Shown here in pieces: positions 37,601 through 49,700 of a stretch of 64,000 bases of DNA. The DNA comes from Rotaria sordida (lineage: Eukaryota > Rotifera > Eurotatoria > Philodinida > Philodinidae), in contig CAJNOL010000040.1 in NCBI GenBank assembly GCA_905250125.1, forward strand, positions 62,001 to 126,000, in the 5' to 3' direction. How positions within the stretch are numbered: position 1 is the first letter of the stretch; every line of letters begins with the position of its first letter. The notes under the pieces are model-generated. The model searched no databases, was not told the DNA's origin, and saw only the letters and a list, made by a program, of their open reading frames with translations. The translations under genes and the position numbers were made by a program.

Positions 37601-40600
37601 GTTCAATATTATGAAAAAATGAATTTGATTTTGAATAAATTAATTCTCTACAATGAAAAATAGATAAAATTGGAATAGCATTACGATATGATTGTGGTAA
37701 AATACTAATAAATGGATAAATAACTGTTTCATGTGATTCAACTAAAATTTTAAAAAAAAAACAAAATAAATGATCATTATATTTAATAATAATTATATAG
37801 ATTTTTATAAACTTACTTGCTTGTAAATATGAAAGAAGATTAAGATCTTGTTCAGGTAATGACATATTATTAAATTTTGAAAAATAATATGGACATGTTG
37901 GATCAAGTGCTAAAAGACGTGGACTCCATTCACGTATAATTTTTGTTAATTGTTCATTTAAATTTATTATATGTGGTGAATTTTTTGTAAGATAATTATT
38001 TAAATAAGATTCAGCATCAGGTAATTCAATAAATGTTTCTATTGATGATTGTGTAGCTAAAACTTTTAAACGTTCTATTATACGATCAGTTATCAATGGA
38101 GGTTCACCAAAAATCATTACACTTGAACCAAATAATAATAATAATAAAAGTAATATATACGACATTATATTTTGTATGCAATTAATACACAGATAAATGG
38201 TACGAGTAAAAAAAAAAAGTAATGAATAAGCACAGTTTATCATTGAGTATATATATATATATATATACATGAGAAAAGCTGACACGTGTCAGTTGTATAG
38301 TGATATTGATCTAATACGACGTCAGTAGTTGTAGATTTTAATTGGCTTTTGATTCAATATATTATTATTGTTAATTAGTGAGTCATTGATCTTTTTTATT
38401 TTTGTAAATATCAATGATAGTTATTAATGAAAAAGGATATTGAGTACAATTTTTTAATACGGTTATTTGGTTTAAGGTATAGTTTATAATATTCTATTTT
38501 TAGATACGATGATTTATCAATTATAATTATAGGTAAAATTTAGAAAAGAGAGGTTATTAATAGAAAAGGCGAACTAATGGTTTAATTTTATAGTTTACAG
38601 TTCAACATGATTAAAAAAAAATCATTCTCCGAAATAGAAGATTCCCGTCTCTACAAAGAAATCAATATAAAAGACGTCTAGACAATTTCAGTTTTTCGAG
38701 CGAAATTTTGCAGATGTTATTAAATTAGTATTGGTTGTGTAAGTCTTCTGATCGGTAATATTCACATCCAAGTTGTGTGAATAGTCTCCCGTAAAGTTTT
38801 TGAATACTTAGACATTTTAGAAATTCCAAAAGCTTCTATTACGCGACTAGAGGTTTATATATATATTAAGTGTTTTATTCTTCATAAATAATTTGATATA
38901 ATTCTTTTTTGAAATTAGAATAAAATTATATATGAAATTTATTTATTTGTTGATCATTTGGATGATCTATGATTGTTGCACTATAATACAAAACTAAAAA
39001 TATCTGTAGTTCATGTCAACATTTATGATGACTAATTGCCAGAAATGCAGCAACCAATAAATTGCTTTTCAATTGTTTAGTTGTCACGGTAAATTCTTCT
39101 GGTTCTTCTCTCATTCGATGTCTTACTCATGATTAAAGTCAGGCACTCATTCTCAACACATGAGTTTCATTTCGAATTAGAAAAACGTTTTTTCAAAATT
39201 CAACCGTATTCAGTAAATAGAAGACATATGCGGAAAATGATAATTATTAATTGGCTTCTTAGATATTCCGAAAATGATTTGTTATATTATTTACATGACT
39301 ATGTATGTTGTTTTTTTGTTCTTTTTCTTTTGTGTGGGTATAGATTTAGTTTTATATTGTTTTGCATGTCATGCCGATATTAACATGCTTATCAAAGTTA
39401 TTGAAATCAACTAAACAACAAATAACAATCAATTGATTAAAATAAATAAATAATGTAGATATTATTAAGAAAAATTGACAATCACAAGCTTCACATAGTT
39501 CTGTTTTTTTTTCAATATCTTGCAAGATTTTATTAAACTATCAACATTTGTTTGATCGCCTAATAGAAAAAATGAAGATCAGCGTGTAGTTACGATGTAC
39601 TATATACTATCGAAAGGTAACTGTTGATATTTAGAGAAATTTAATAAATTAAAAACTCACTTCAAAAACCCTATTATTTTCTTAGGTCATATTTAATAGT
39701 CAATTTCTTATCTACTAATCATAATCTCAATAAATTTCCTATGTCAACTTGATATATTCTTTTATTAAAACAACCCAGTAGTTTCATTTCCATAGATTTG
39801 ATATACAAATAAATATAAAATATAATAAAATTAGTAAATAAAATAAATTCTGACTTTTTGAAATGAGAACATTACACTTTAAAGGTCGATTTCATCAACA
39901 AGAGAACGAATTATGTCATTTTAACCTTATGATAAAAATTAAATATTAGTTTAACTTCAGCATGACATATATTCAATCGATATATTTCTGTTTGTATTTA
40001 TCTTATATAGTACATATGTAGTGATTTAATAAATGTAGATGTAATCTTAACGAAATAAATTAAGTTAAATAGATTATATTAAAATTTTTCTTTTGATATT
40101 TGTCAATTATTCTATTTTATAATTTCTTATTTAGAGCTCGACAAAGTCTTATTGATGTATATCATCAAGTTTCATTGGCTAAATTACCACCACCACAGAT
40201 AACATTTATTGGTCTTTCTCATTTTAATAATAAAGTACTTTATATGAATCCAGTCAAAGATACTCATCTTGATGTACTTGCACGTATTGCTGGTATAATA
40301 TTTTCTTCTGTTATTTTGATATTGAAAAATTTTTCTATTTATTTATTTATTTAAAGAAATATGTCGAGAAACTTATGAAAAAAATGGTATTATGTCAACA
40401 GATGTTCGTTCATTTAATCCACATTTAACATTATTTAAACTTTCAAAAGCACGTGATTTACATCGAAAAGGTTTAATATTATTTATTATGAATAATAATA
40501 TGAAAATATTCTTTTTTTTTGTCTTTTTTATTTCTATATAAAGGTGTAAAAAAAATTGATCAATGTTGGGATACAAAATATACTGATCATCATTTTGGTA

Positions 40601-41090
40601 TAGAAAATTTTCGATCAATTCATTTATGTAATATGATGAAAAAACAACAAGATGGATATTATGAAATATTTCATGAACAACATTTATGTAAGTTAATAAA
40701 TGTTAAAATAATTCAAATCGAATTCAATTTATTATTGAATATAAGGTAAAAATATAAATGTTTATTTTGTTATATTTAGTTAACGATGATTCAGATTCAT
40801 TTCATCCTCCGTCAAATAATATAAATGATGAAATAAAAAAATCTGTAGAAATCGATAATAATGTTATACTTTCATCTGTACAAATCGATGATAAAAATGT
40901 TGAACAAACATCTACATCTGATGAACAAGTAGTAATTATTGAACCAATGATTGGTAGTTCAATTGTAACAAATGAATCTTCTCCTCTTGTACAACATGAT
41001 CGATCGACAAATGAAGAATCTCCGTCACGTTTAGCTAGTTTTTTTCGTTATTCATGTTCTTCATGTTGTTCATCTTGTTCGACATCATAA
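34686..41090 (+). CDS. AKAP7-like 2H phosphodiesterase-fold protein
   Basis: Seven exons: 34686-34854, 34941-35011, 36349-36485, 40135-40292, 40357-40470, 40544-40687 and 40780-41090, giving 367 residues. Residues 1-60 are polar and basic. The 2H (LigT/CPDase-like) domain spans about 70-255, starting NAFLSFRITNQQ. Its two signature motifs are HITL (His110, Thr112) and HLTL (His201, Thr203), both intact. RSFNPHLTLFKLSKA, GVKKID and HFG...IHLCNMMKKQQDGYY match the central domain of AKAP7 gamma/kappa isoforms, which binds nucleotides. The tail is acidic and Ser-rich and ends in a cluster of four Cys (357, 360, 361, 364). Such a cluster could be S-acylated, but no PKA-binding helix was identified. 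Intron 3 is 3.6 kb and holds a whole antisense gene. An acceptor (TTGTAG) lies 10 nt before the ATG. RNA or nucleotide phosphodiester chemistry is possible but unproven. Confidence 0.88.
35288..35420 (+). repeat. Dispersed repeat, copy 2 (intron 3)
   Basis: Diverged partner of 8386-8480: shares ATATGTGGC, AAAATTTTCG and GATTCCACGTAATATTTTGG in order, with an extra 30-nt insertion between the last two blocks. Lies in intron 3 of the AKAP7-like gene. Confidence 0.4.
36540..38165 (-). CDS. Secreted JmjC/cupin-like protein with EF-hand, nested gene
   Basis: Two exons, 38165-37817 and 37741-36540, with a 75-nt intron, give 516 residues. Residues 1-20 are a signal peptide (poly-Leu core). The middle part (about 150-290) looks like the JmjC/cupin fold: FHNIELIIGP, LYGWPHFILIN, then LAPGNCLFLPPDWVIGAQ. 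In active JmjC enzymes the last block is usually followed by an iron-binding His, which I do not see. An EF-hand-like loop, DLNHDEKFNVDD, is at about 357-368. The rest is a helical, Gln/Glu-rich segment and a very acidic tail. No ER-retention signal is visible (ends HRTDL). It is transcribed against its host from inside intron 3 of the AKAP7-like gene; its stop codon is about 55 nt from host exon 3. Likely secretory-pathway protein; enzyme activity doubtful. Family call is from motif only. Confidence 0.72.
   Translation of the reverse strand: MSYILLLLLLLFGSSVMIFGEPPLITDRIIERLKVLATQSSIETFIELPDAESYLNNYLTKNSPHIINLNEQLTKIIREWSPRLLALDPTCPYYFSKFNNMSLPEQDLNLLSYLQASKFIKIYIIIIKYNDHLFCFFFKILVESHETVIYPFISILPQSYRNAIPILSIFHCRELIYSKSNSFFHNIELIIGPDRTELPFERQSNMYSQLYCSLYGWPHFILINQTKQSTITYDSQTLLSQENLANVEYFLTSLAPGNCLFLPPDWVIGAQLNNSISLLFTLKKIEKIIVNETISESLSCTHTDATTFDTVKFTISDTFNISDIGLIVYFYQYLNPPIFDITYTRETFLEHFQQDRNVSEIIIKWTPELIDLINNTLFNQLDLNHDEKFNVDDYFDIKRTSIQQLQNSILEILEKLRQTVIAQYNDISETITKFSQTFENIGMNENMNEALEELLQTLPETVKAKFKENNINFDDVLNQVKNKRPKRPSINKQNVREDDASILFDKDLDEDIISTDDLDQEEEITAEPFIDENEPYHRTDL
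38240..40134. other. Remainder of the AKAP7-like gene's intron 3
   Basis: Upstream region of the nested gene followed by AT-rich intron sequence. A short (TA)n run lies at about 38250-38270. No other gene or repeat with clear boundaries seen. Confidence 0.5.
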
Positions 41091-41208
41091 TGTTGTCGAA
41101 TATTATTTGTTTTTTTGTATTATATTTTTTTTTTTTGGAATCTAAAATTGGTTCTTTTCTTGTTAAGAATCGTTTTCAGATGATCTTTTTTTGTTTCAAA
41201 TATTTTAG

Positions 41209-42183
41209 ATGTTATTAAACAAAATTCTTTTTCCAGCACCAAAACCACCGCATTATACATTAACATCACATCGAAATAATTTATTTTGGTTACCTTCTGA
41301 TTCAATTAATGAATTATCAATACCATGTATGTTTTATTCACCAGAAAATTCAGATAAAAAAATTGAATTTTTTATGATATTTTGTCATGGAAACGGTTGT
41401 GATATTGGTACAATGGAATATACTTTAAGTGAATTTAGTAAACACTTAAATGTATATATAATAAGTTTTGAATATCCATCATATGGATTATGTCCATCAC
41501 AATCACCAAATCAACAAACAATTAATAATCATGCTAATCGAACAATAAATTTTATTCATAATATTCTTCATTGGCCAATTGAAAGAATAATTATATATGG
41601 ACAATCAATTGGTAGTGGTGCAGCATGTTATCTTGCATCAACTCAATCAATTGGTGCATTAATATTACAATCTCCTTATACATCTATTTATAATTTAGTA
41701 CGAGAAAAAGTTGGAATTCTTTCATTATTAGTTAATAGTCGTTCATGGGATAATCTTGAAACAATGAAACATATAAAATGTCCAATACTTTTTATACATG
41801 GTTTAAATGATACACTTATACCATCAAATCATTCAGATATTTTATATAAAGCTTGTTTAAATACTGAAGGAAATAAATTAATTTTATTACGTAATGAAGA
41901 TCATAACTCCATGACAGAAACGACACTTTTAAAATATATAAAACCATTTATAGAAAAACAATGTCAAGTAATTAATACAAATATATATTTACCTATTATA
42001 AAAATTGATGAAGAATTACGTCAACGACCAGAAAGTATAACAATAAATAATACAAATAATACTACTAGTAGTAGTAGTGTTCTAAATTCTTTAACTGCAT
42101 TATCAAAAGCTTCAACAGCTACTACTATGTCAACTATACGAACAATATCTGGTAAAAACAATGAATTTGATGACAACGTATAA
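41209..42183 (+). CDS. ABHD17-like alpha/beta hydrolase
   Basis: A single exon of 324 residues. The catalytic triad is visible: nucleophile Ser133 in GQSIGSG, Asp201 in HGLNDTLIP and His232 in EDHNSM. The oxyanion-side motif FCHGNG is at about 58-63. The LFPAPKPPHYTL start, EYPSYGLCPSQSP and SPYTSIYNL blocks fit the ABHD17/ABHD13 group, serine hydrolases that remove palmitate from membrane proteins such as Ras. ABHD17 proteins begin with a Cys cluster that anchors them; it is missing here, so this form may be cytosolic or have an unrecognised first exon. The ATG directly follows a good acceptor (CAAATATTTTAG) and lies 118 nt after the stop of the AKAP7-like gene, as in a trans-spliced downstream gene. 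The tail is Ser/Thr/Asn-rich. Confidence 0.83.
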   Translation: MLLNKILFPAPKPPHYTLTSHRNNLFWLPSDSINELSIPCMFYSPENSDKKIEFFMIFCHGNGCDIGTMEYTLSEFSKHLNVYIISFEYPSYGLCPSQSPNQQTINNHANRTINFIHNILHWPIERIIIYGQSIGSGAACYLASTQSIGALILQSPYTSIYNLVREKVGILSLLVNSRSWDNLETMKHIKCPILFIHGLNDTLIPSNHSDILYKACLNTEGNKLILLRNEDHNSMTETTLLKYIKPFIEKQCQVINTNIYLPIIKIDEELRQRPESITINNTNNTTSSSSVLNSLTALSKASTATTMSTIRTISGKNNEFDDNV

Positions 42184-42261
42184 TTATTAAAAATTAATTT
42201 TATTTATTTATTTTTTTTTTTGTTTTTAAATAAATTTAATAATTTATTTCTTTTAACAAAT

Positions 42262-43349
42262 TTATACAATTGCAACACGTGGTACAAAACTTCTACAAGG
42301 TATATTAAAATAAAGTTTTTTTGCTTCATTTATGTACTTTTCCGATACATTTAATCGACGTAATTGTGATGTATTCAATCGTACTAAATTATTATTTAAT
42401 TTACGTTGTTCAGATATTGTTGATAATAAAGGTGCTGTAGTCTTTGATGACATTGTTGTTTTCGATATAGAATTTAATTTATTGTTCACAGAGGAAATAT
42501 TATTTCGTTTCTTATTAGATATTGGATGAATAGAAACATTATTTCGTTCAGTATCAGATGTTGGATGAATAGAAACACTGTTGTGTGTATTATCGGATAT
42601 TGGATGGATAGAAACATTGTTTTGTGTGTTATGGGATATTGGATGGAATGAAACACTGTTTCGTTTCTTATCAGATATTGAATGAGTAGAAAGACTGGTT
42701 TGTGTCGGTTGTTTTACTGGCGAAGAAGATGATCCTCGATGTAATTGATTATAACTAAGTAATAATGGACTGCTTCGTGTAGAACTTTGTTCATGTTCAG
42801 TTGATACTGGTGAATGGGATTTCTTGTTAATACAAGGTAGATGTAAGAAATTTTGTGTAGATATCGAAGAATGACTGGGTGAACTTACACCTAAATATAT
42901 AATATAAAATAGATATTAATTGAAATTCTTAAGTGAATATATTCATAGATTATTTGAATATCTTTTATAGTAGTTCTCATTAAGTATGTACAAATAATTT
43001 AAAATATGAGAGAGAAAATAATATTTTTTCGATAATAACAAATTGAAATGAAAATTTATCTAAATCAATTTTATTCAAATCCATTTCTAAACTATATATA
43101 CACGTTTTACTTTTTTGCGATTATAATTGATATACACTTACGTATTAACGAAGAAGAATCAGTGGAAACTTTTCTTTGAGATCGAGTAGTATCAATTGGA
43201 GGAAGTATAACTGACGAATTATCTTCTAACAAAGGTGAATGAGCAGCCGATATAGACCATTGAAACATAAGATTTGATTGCGGTAGAGGTTTATTAAAAT
43301 TTGATAGTGCTATTAGATTTAAATTTCGACGACCTGATGACCGTGACAT
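42262..43349 (-). CDS. Low-complexity protein with 13-residue repeats
   Basis: Two exons, 43349-43142 and 42890-42262, give 278 residues without internal stops. The start MSRSSGRRNLN is the first good ATG. The protein is Ser/Asn/Thr-rich throughout, with no signal peptide or membrane segment. Residues from about 140 to 200 contain five tandem 13-residue units of the form N-V/I-S-I/F-H-P-I/T-S-D/N plus a variable basic end, coded by a 39-nt DNA repeat. The C-terminus (RRLNVSEKYINEAKKLYFN, then IPCRSFVPRVAIV) is the only part that looks folded. Its stop lies 78 nt from the stop of the convergent ABHD17-like gene, so the 3' ends may overlap. No known family. It could also be the 3' part of a larger transcript from the glutamate-receptor side, but that gene has its own stop at 43797. 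Confidence 0.6.
42490..42690 (-). repeat. 39-nt tandem repeat, about 5 copies
   Basis: Units such as GAAACATTGTTTTGTGTGTT plus 19 more bases recur every 39 nt with a few substitutions. The length is a multiple of three and the reading frame is kept through all units, so it is a coding minisatellite. Confidence 0.75.
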
Positions 43350-43796
43350 TTGTTCTAATACTTTCAATAATAATAATAATACATGAAAAGTATAATGTGC
43401 AACAGTATTTATTCAGTGGCAAATTTTGTTTTTCTTTATGTCTTCCTACATATATACGTATATACGGGGTGGATTTTATTTACTGTTGCAATTGAAAGAG
43501 TATGAAAGAATAACAAGAGACTTTTTTTTGTTGATCTAATGAAACACGAGACGTAGAAATGATACAACCTGTTGTCAAAACATTAAACGACAAACAAAGG
43601 TTATGACGCACGAAATTTCTCTATTTAATTTATAGATTGTTTACATGAAAAACAAAAACCACAACAAATCGGTTAAACATGTTTCTTTTTTTGGTTTCTA
43701 TGATTTTTATTCATACAAACGAAAAAAAAAAATCGAATAGAACGAAGACAAATAACAATTGAAACATACATACACAAACAGATACATTGATAAAAA

Positions 43797-46700
43797 TCAC
43801 AATCGAGACACATGTAAAGGAAGACGAGAATTCATTGATGAAGTCGAATTTAATGGTATGTTAACATCATTAGAATCACTTGTATCATCTTCATCATGAT
43901 GAATCTTTAGACTTTCTCTTGGAGATGAATCTATAGATAGAAGAAAAAAAACAAAATCAACAAGACAATATTTGATCATTTTTTTTTTTTTATTTCTTCA
44001 CTGTTACTTATACTAAAAATAAAATATACCTGTATTTTTAAGAAATCGTACATGTTGAGATCGAATATTTTGTTGTATATGATTTGATGATGGTTGTTGT
44101 TCAACAATTATTAATGGAATAGATTTTCTTCTTGATGATTTAGATGAATATAATTGTTCTTTATTACATGTATTAGAATGATTTTTTTGTTCACTAGTAA
44201 CCATAAGTGCATTATCAAATTTATCTAGATCAGATGTTTGTTCTATGCTTGTACGATTTTTTGATGGTTTTAATGTTGGTTCATAATTAATTGATCCTAT
44301 TGATGATGAATGACTATTACATGAACGACGACGATGTTGACGAGGTATTGAATTTAATTCTGTACCATGATGATCATGTACACATTGTGAACAACGACGA
44401 GTACCAAGTGCTTTACGATTTGGAGCACCACATTGAATTGAAAAACGAATTTCTTTGATTAATTCCCACCAAACAGAATGCTAAAAAATAAATTATTTTC
44501 TTATTGTTATTATTATGTTTTCAGTAATCAATGATAAAAAGAATTATTTTTATGACGACTCAAGAATAGACGGGAAGAACAAATATTTAATTTATATTCT
44601 AATTTGGAAATCTATAAATACACATACTCGTCGATGTGCATGATTTTTTCGTGCATGCCATAAAAATTCCAAAATAGCAATAAATAATGAAAGAATGACA
44701 CCACCTGAATATGAAACAAGTAAAAACGAGAAAAAAAAATATGTATAAAAATAGATGAATTAATTTTTTACCAAAAAGTACAACAAAAATTCCACCAACA
44801 TTTGTTAGACCCAATGGATCAGGTTTTAAATCTTTTTTTTCTGATGAACATGTACCTTTAAAATGGAAATTAAAAGTTTAAGGTACTTATCTGTTTTTCA
44901 TTTTTCTCCATCAAACATAACTTGTAATAAACATCTAAATAGTGATTTTCATAGCTCTTGGAAAGAGCTACAAACCTATCATATTGAAAGCTCTAACATT
45001 AAATCTATTCAGTTTTTATGATAGAAATTATTTTTATTCAGCGATCAAAAGTTTAAGGTACTTTTTGTATTGAATCACTTTTAACATCATCGAAGAATAG
45101 AAAAAATTTCGAAATATATCATTTGGTGCAGAATTGAATGAGCTACATTTTTTAGAATGTAACTAATACTGTATTAATAATTAAGAAAATAAAGCTTCGA
45201 GTAGAAGTTTCACAACTATGAAAAGCGGTGCATTTTGTAGTGCAAAGTTTGTTCTGTAGAACGAAATCTAGGAGCCTTTTTTAACAATGCAATCTTCAAG
45301 CAAAATCATATTTCCAATTTTTATCAGTAATTTCACTGATAGTTTCTAGCTATTTTTTGCCTTATTTTGACTAAACTATTTTCTACGAGCTTGTATCTCA
45401 AGAATATCATCTTATCAGAAAGAAAGCCACTACTTCTCATTCGATAGAACAAACTCTGCACCACAAAATGCACTGCTTTTCATAGTTATGAATCTTCTAC
45501 ATGAGGCATTATTTTCTTAATTATTAATACAGTATTGGTCGTATTCTAAAAGATGTAGCCCATTCAATTCTGCGCCAAATGATATATTTGGAAACTTCTT
45601 CTATTCTTCGATGATGTCAAAAGTGATTCAATACAAAANNNNNNNNNNTTTGACATAAAATTCTCGTAAGAACTATGTTGAAAATTTTTAATTTCATTAG
45701 TTTTCAATGCTTACTTGTTAATGGTGCTATTGCTAAGTCGGCTATCTAAATAAATAAGAAAAATTGAATTTTATTTTTGGTTTTTTTTTTGTTTTATTTA
45801 CTTTATTTTTAACTTCTTCAACCATATCATCATAACGTCCTGTTGTAATTGGTTTAATTTTATAACCAAATTTAAGTTCATGTGAAAGTTCTTCAAGTAA
45901 ATCAACACAAAAACCTTCAAAATCATTATTAGAATAAGTAATATTTAATAGTCCAGTTGAATTTTCATAATTTTTAAGCATTACATAAGGAGCTTCCTGT
46001 AAAATTTCCCAAGAGAAAAAAAAAACCCAAATATATTCAAATAAAAATAGATTGTTTTTTTTCACATACAAGAATAGTCGTAACAATCAATGTGGAGTTA
46101 AATATACTTCCACGTGATGTTGATACTAGTGTAAAGTTTGCACCTTGTTCACGTGACCATACTCCGATCTGAAATAACAAATATTATAATTAATTTTCTT
46201 TGAAAATTTTGTTCTTTATTGTTTACTTTGGATAAACCTTTTTCAAGTAAATGTACAACATCAAGTTCAAATCCTGTTCGTTCACCATTAGATGTAAATT
46301 GTACTCTTCCTGTAATACCCTCAAATGATACCTATGAATCACTAATTAATAAAATCATTTGTTTTTTTTTGAAATCAAATAATTTACTTGATGAAATTTT
46401 AAATAAAGTTCACGTCCTAATGACCAACCATTTCGATCAAGACATGAAATATTTGGTCGTAATATTTCAGAAGCAATATTTGAATGTGATTTTATTAATT
46501 GATCATAAGCATATGCAAAAGCAAGTACTGCATCAACCCATAATGCTACTGAAGTCTAAACTGAGGCAAAAAATGTTTTGATCATTGATAGACAAAATAA
46601 AAAAAAAAAAAAGAAAGAAATTTTCTTTCTATTCATATAAACTTATTTTACAAATAACTCACTGTGAATAATCGTTGATTAAAATCATTATTTGACATTG

Positions 46701-49700
46701 TTTTAAATGTTAAAAATGAATCCATTGCTGTTTGTACACGTGGATCATAACGATTAAATAAACGAAATGATGTTAAATTAACAAAATTATGTTTAAAATC
46801 TTCTAAATCAAATGTATCAATATTCTAAAATACAAAAAAATAAAAAAATAAATATCATGATTTTTTTAAAATAATATTTAAAATCTACATACTAATGTTG
46901 TTAATATATAATGATAATTTGAATTAATCATACCCATTTGTAAAGCCATTTTTAATATCGTATGTGTATTAACATCATTTAAATCTAATATTATATTAAA
47001 TATATCTCGTCCAATAGCATCAATTAAAGCAGTACGATCATTATAATCTATAAATCGTCGTATAAGAATATCAGTTTGATTAAAATTTGGATCATTAAGT
47101 ACTTTTTGTAAACGTATTAAACCTAAAATATTTTTCAAATAAAATCTTTTTCATTGTTTTTTTTTCTCTTATTAAATGTTCAATATTTTTATTTAATGTT
47201 TTTACCTGACTCTATATCATATATAATAAGAAATTTAGACCATTGAAGTTTATGTGTTAAATTATGAAATGCTATATTAAGATCTTCAATAGATGGATAT
47301 AAATTAATTGATACATGATCATGTTTTGATTTAAAATCAATATCATCATCAATATCACCAACTAAATTTTCAGTTTGATAACATGATGAACAAACATTTA
47401 TAAATGGTATATTAACATGATAACATATTGAATGAATAAGTGTTGCATATTCAGAATAAGATGGACCAAATATACCTTGTACACGACGTTGATGTACAAG
47501 TGAACAGACTAAAAAGATTAATTAATTAATTAAAAACAAAAACAAAAACAAATTATTTGAATACCATCATGAACAGCTTGTATACTTGATTCAAAAGCTA
47601 TTAAACCTAATGTTTCTTCTTGTAAACGTATTTTAAATGATAAATTATGTGCATCTCTATCCAAACGATTATAATGAAATATAGCATATTTAAAAATGCT
47701 TTCCATATTTTGTGCATGTGTACCTTCGTCTAGATCTGTAAAAACACCACCTGAAAAACAAAATTATAAATCAATCAATTTTAATATGTTATTCTATACA
47801 ATTATAGGATAAATTAGAGTTGTAATCGGTTAATGGAAATGGCTTCAAAAAAAAAAAACATTCATTTTCCTTTTTACATTGAGATTTTTTTACAAATCTT
47901 CCAAGATGACCATGTTATATTTCTATATATAGGGCGAAAAGACTTTTTTAATCCATCAACTAATTGCTGAACTTCAAATCTTGAGTTTTCTCATTCAGCC
48001 TTTTCAAAAAGAAACCTAACATTTCTCTGCGAACGATGATTCAAACCTAAATTTGATCTTAAATAAAACATATATAATGTAAGTTGAACTCAAGTAACAC
48101 AGTTTTGATTGTACTTTTTAAAAAATGAAATATGTTTCGATTAAAGAAATAAAACAGTGTGGATTAGAAATATGCGGGATCAAGTTGTTTTGATTCTGAC
48201 AACTTCTATTCTAGTAGTTCTACGGTCCCGATGATTGTAGATTTTCCGGTTCCGGTATAGAAAAAACTATTCCAGAATTTATTCGTATCATATCTAAAAT
48301 AGTGTTTCAATAGTCGTTTTGTTTTTATTTATTTAGTCGACGACTAGTACTTTTCGAGTCGTTTCTCTTGAATTATATTCCAACTTATATGATGTTTAAG
48401 ATAATTTGCTTAAAATCATAGAATATTTTACTATAAATTTGACTTCCGATTCCGGCGTTTGTTTTTCTCGTAATTCTACTTATTAGACGAAGATGTTTTA
48501 TTTCTTTTCAAGTATGACCATCAATCTACAATTATTACAAGGATTTGTTTTTTTTTTGTAATTCTAACTAAGATTTACCTTTGTCGATTCTTTCTTGAAT
48601 TTAATTTACTTTATTATTCGAAGATATAGAATTATGTCAAGAATATTTTTCTTATCGATGACATTCTGTAGACAATTATTTCCGAAATATAAATCATTAA
48701 TAATTCAAATACATTTTATATAAAGGAAATGAATAATGAATTTTGAAATAACTAGATTTAAAAATAAAATCAATATGATATCGATAAGAATTTTCGTTTG
48801 AATTATATCATTGAGTATTTATACTTTGTTGAGAAAATTTTTGAATTACAAAACTTAGAAATTTTTTTTTGTTTTTGTTTTTAAATCAAAACTAATGACA
48901 TTGTTAGGAAGAATATATCAAATTGCAATGAATCAATGATAGAATCAACATAACCTAGGGTTTCCGGAGAAATTAAATAACATATTATTATACTTTTTTG
49001 ACCTTAAGAATGATGTTAAAATTGAGATTGGAAGAAAGAAAAAACTGCTCTAATTCAGAAGAAAAAGTTCAAAACTAATTTCATATAGGTGTTATCAGTT
49101 GAGATTCCATTGTATTAATATTATTAACATATCACCTTTTGTATCATTTCCGTGACATTCTTCATTCTATGATATTTTCTTCTTATCTTGAAATCATTTT
49201 ATATGTTATTGAATAAATCATGGAAATCATAGGTTATGTTAGTTTTATCATTGATTCATTACAATTTAATGTATTCTTTCTAACAATATTATTGATTTCG
49301 ATTTAAAAACAAAAAAAATTCCTAAGTTTTGTAATTCAAAAATTTTTTCAATAAAGTGCAAATGCTCAATGATATGATTCATAACGGAAATTCTTATCAA
49401 TGTCACATGGATTATATTTTAAATCTAATTATTTCAAGATTCATTATTCATTTTCTTAGTATAAAATCCATGTAGATTATCAATGATTTATCTCTCGGAA
49501 ATAATTGTCTACAGAAATGTCATCAACAAATAAAGATGTCCTTGACATGATTCTATATTTTCAAATTACAAAGTAAATGAATTTCAATTTTAATACAAAA
49601 AAGAATTGACAAATGTAAGTCATAATTAGAAATATAAAGAAAAACGCAAAAACACTATAGAAAATTGAAGATGAAATTTTCCAGTTATCTCAATTTTTTT

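Noticed and set aside
40780..42183. Single fused gene joining the 2H protein to the ABHD17-like hydrolase
   Set aside because: Available donors in the Cys-rich end are in a phase that breaks the hydrolase frame, and both genes have their own start and stop.
42490..42690. Possible CRISPR-like array
   Set aside because: Contiguous 39-nt coding repeats without spacers, in an animal gene.
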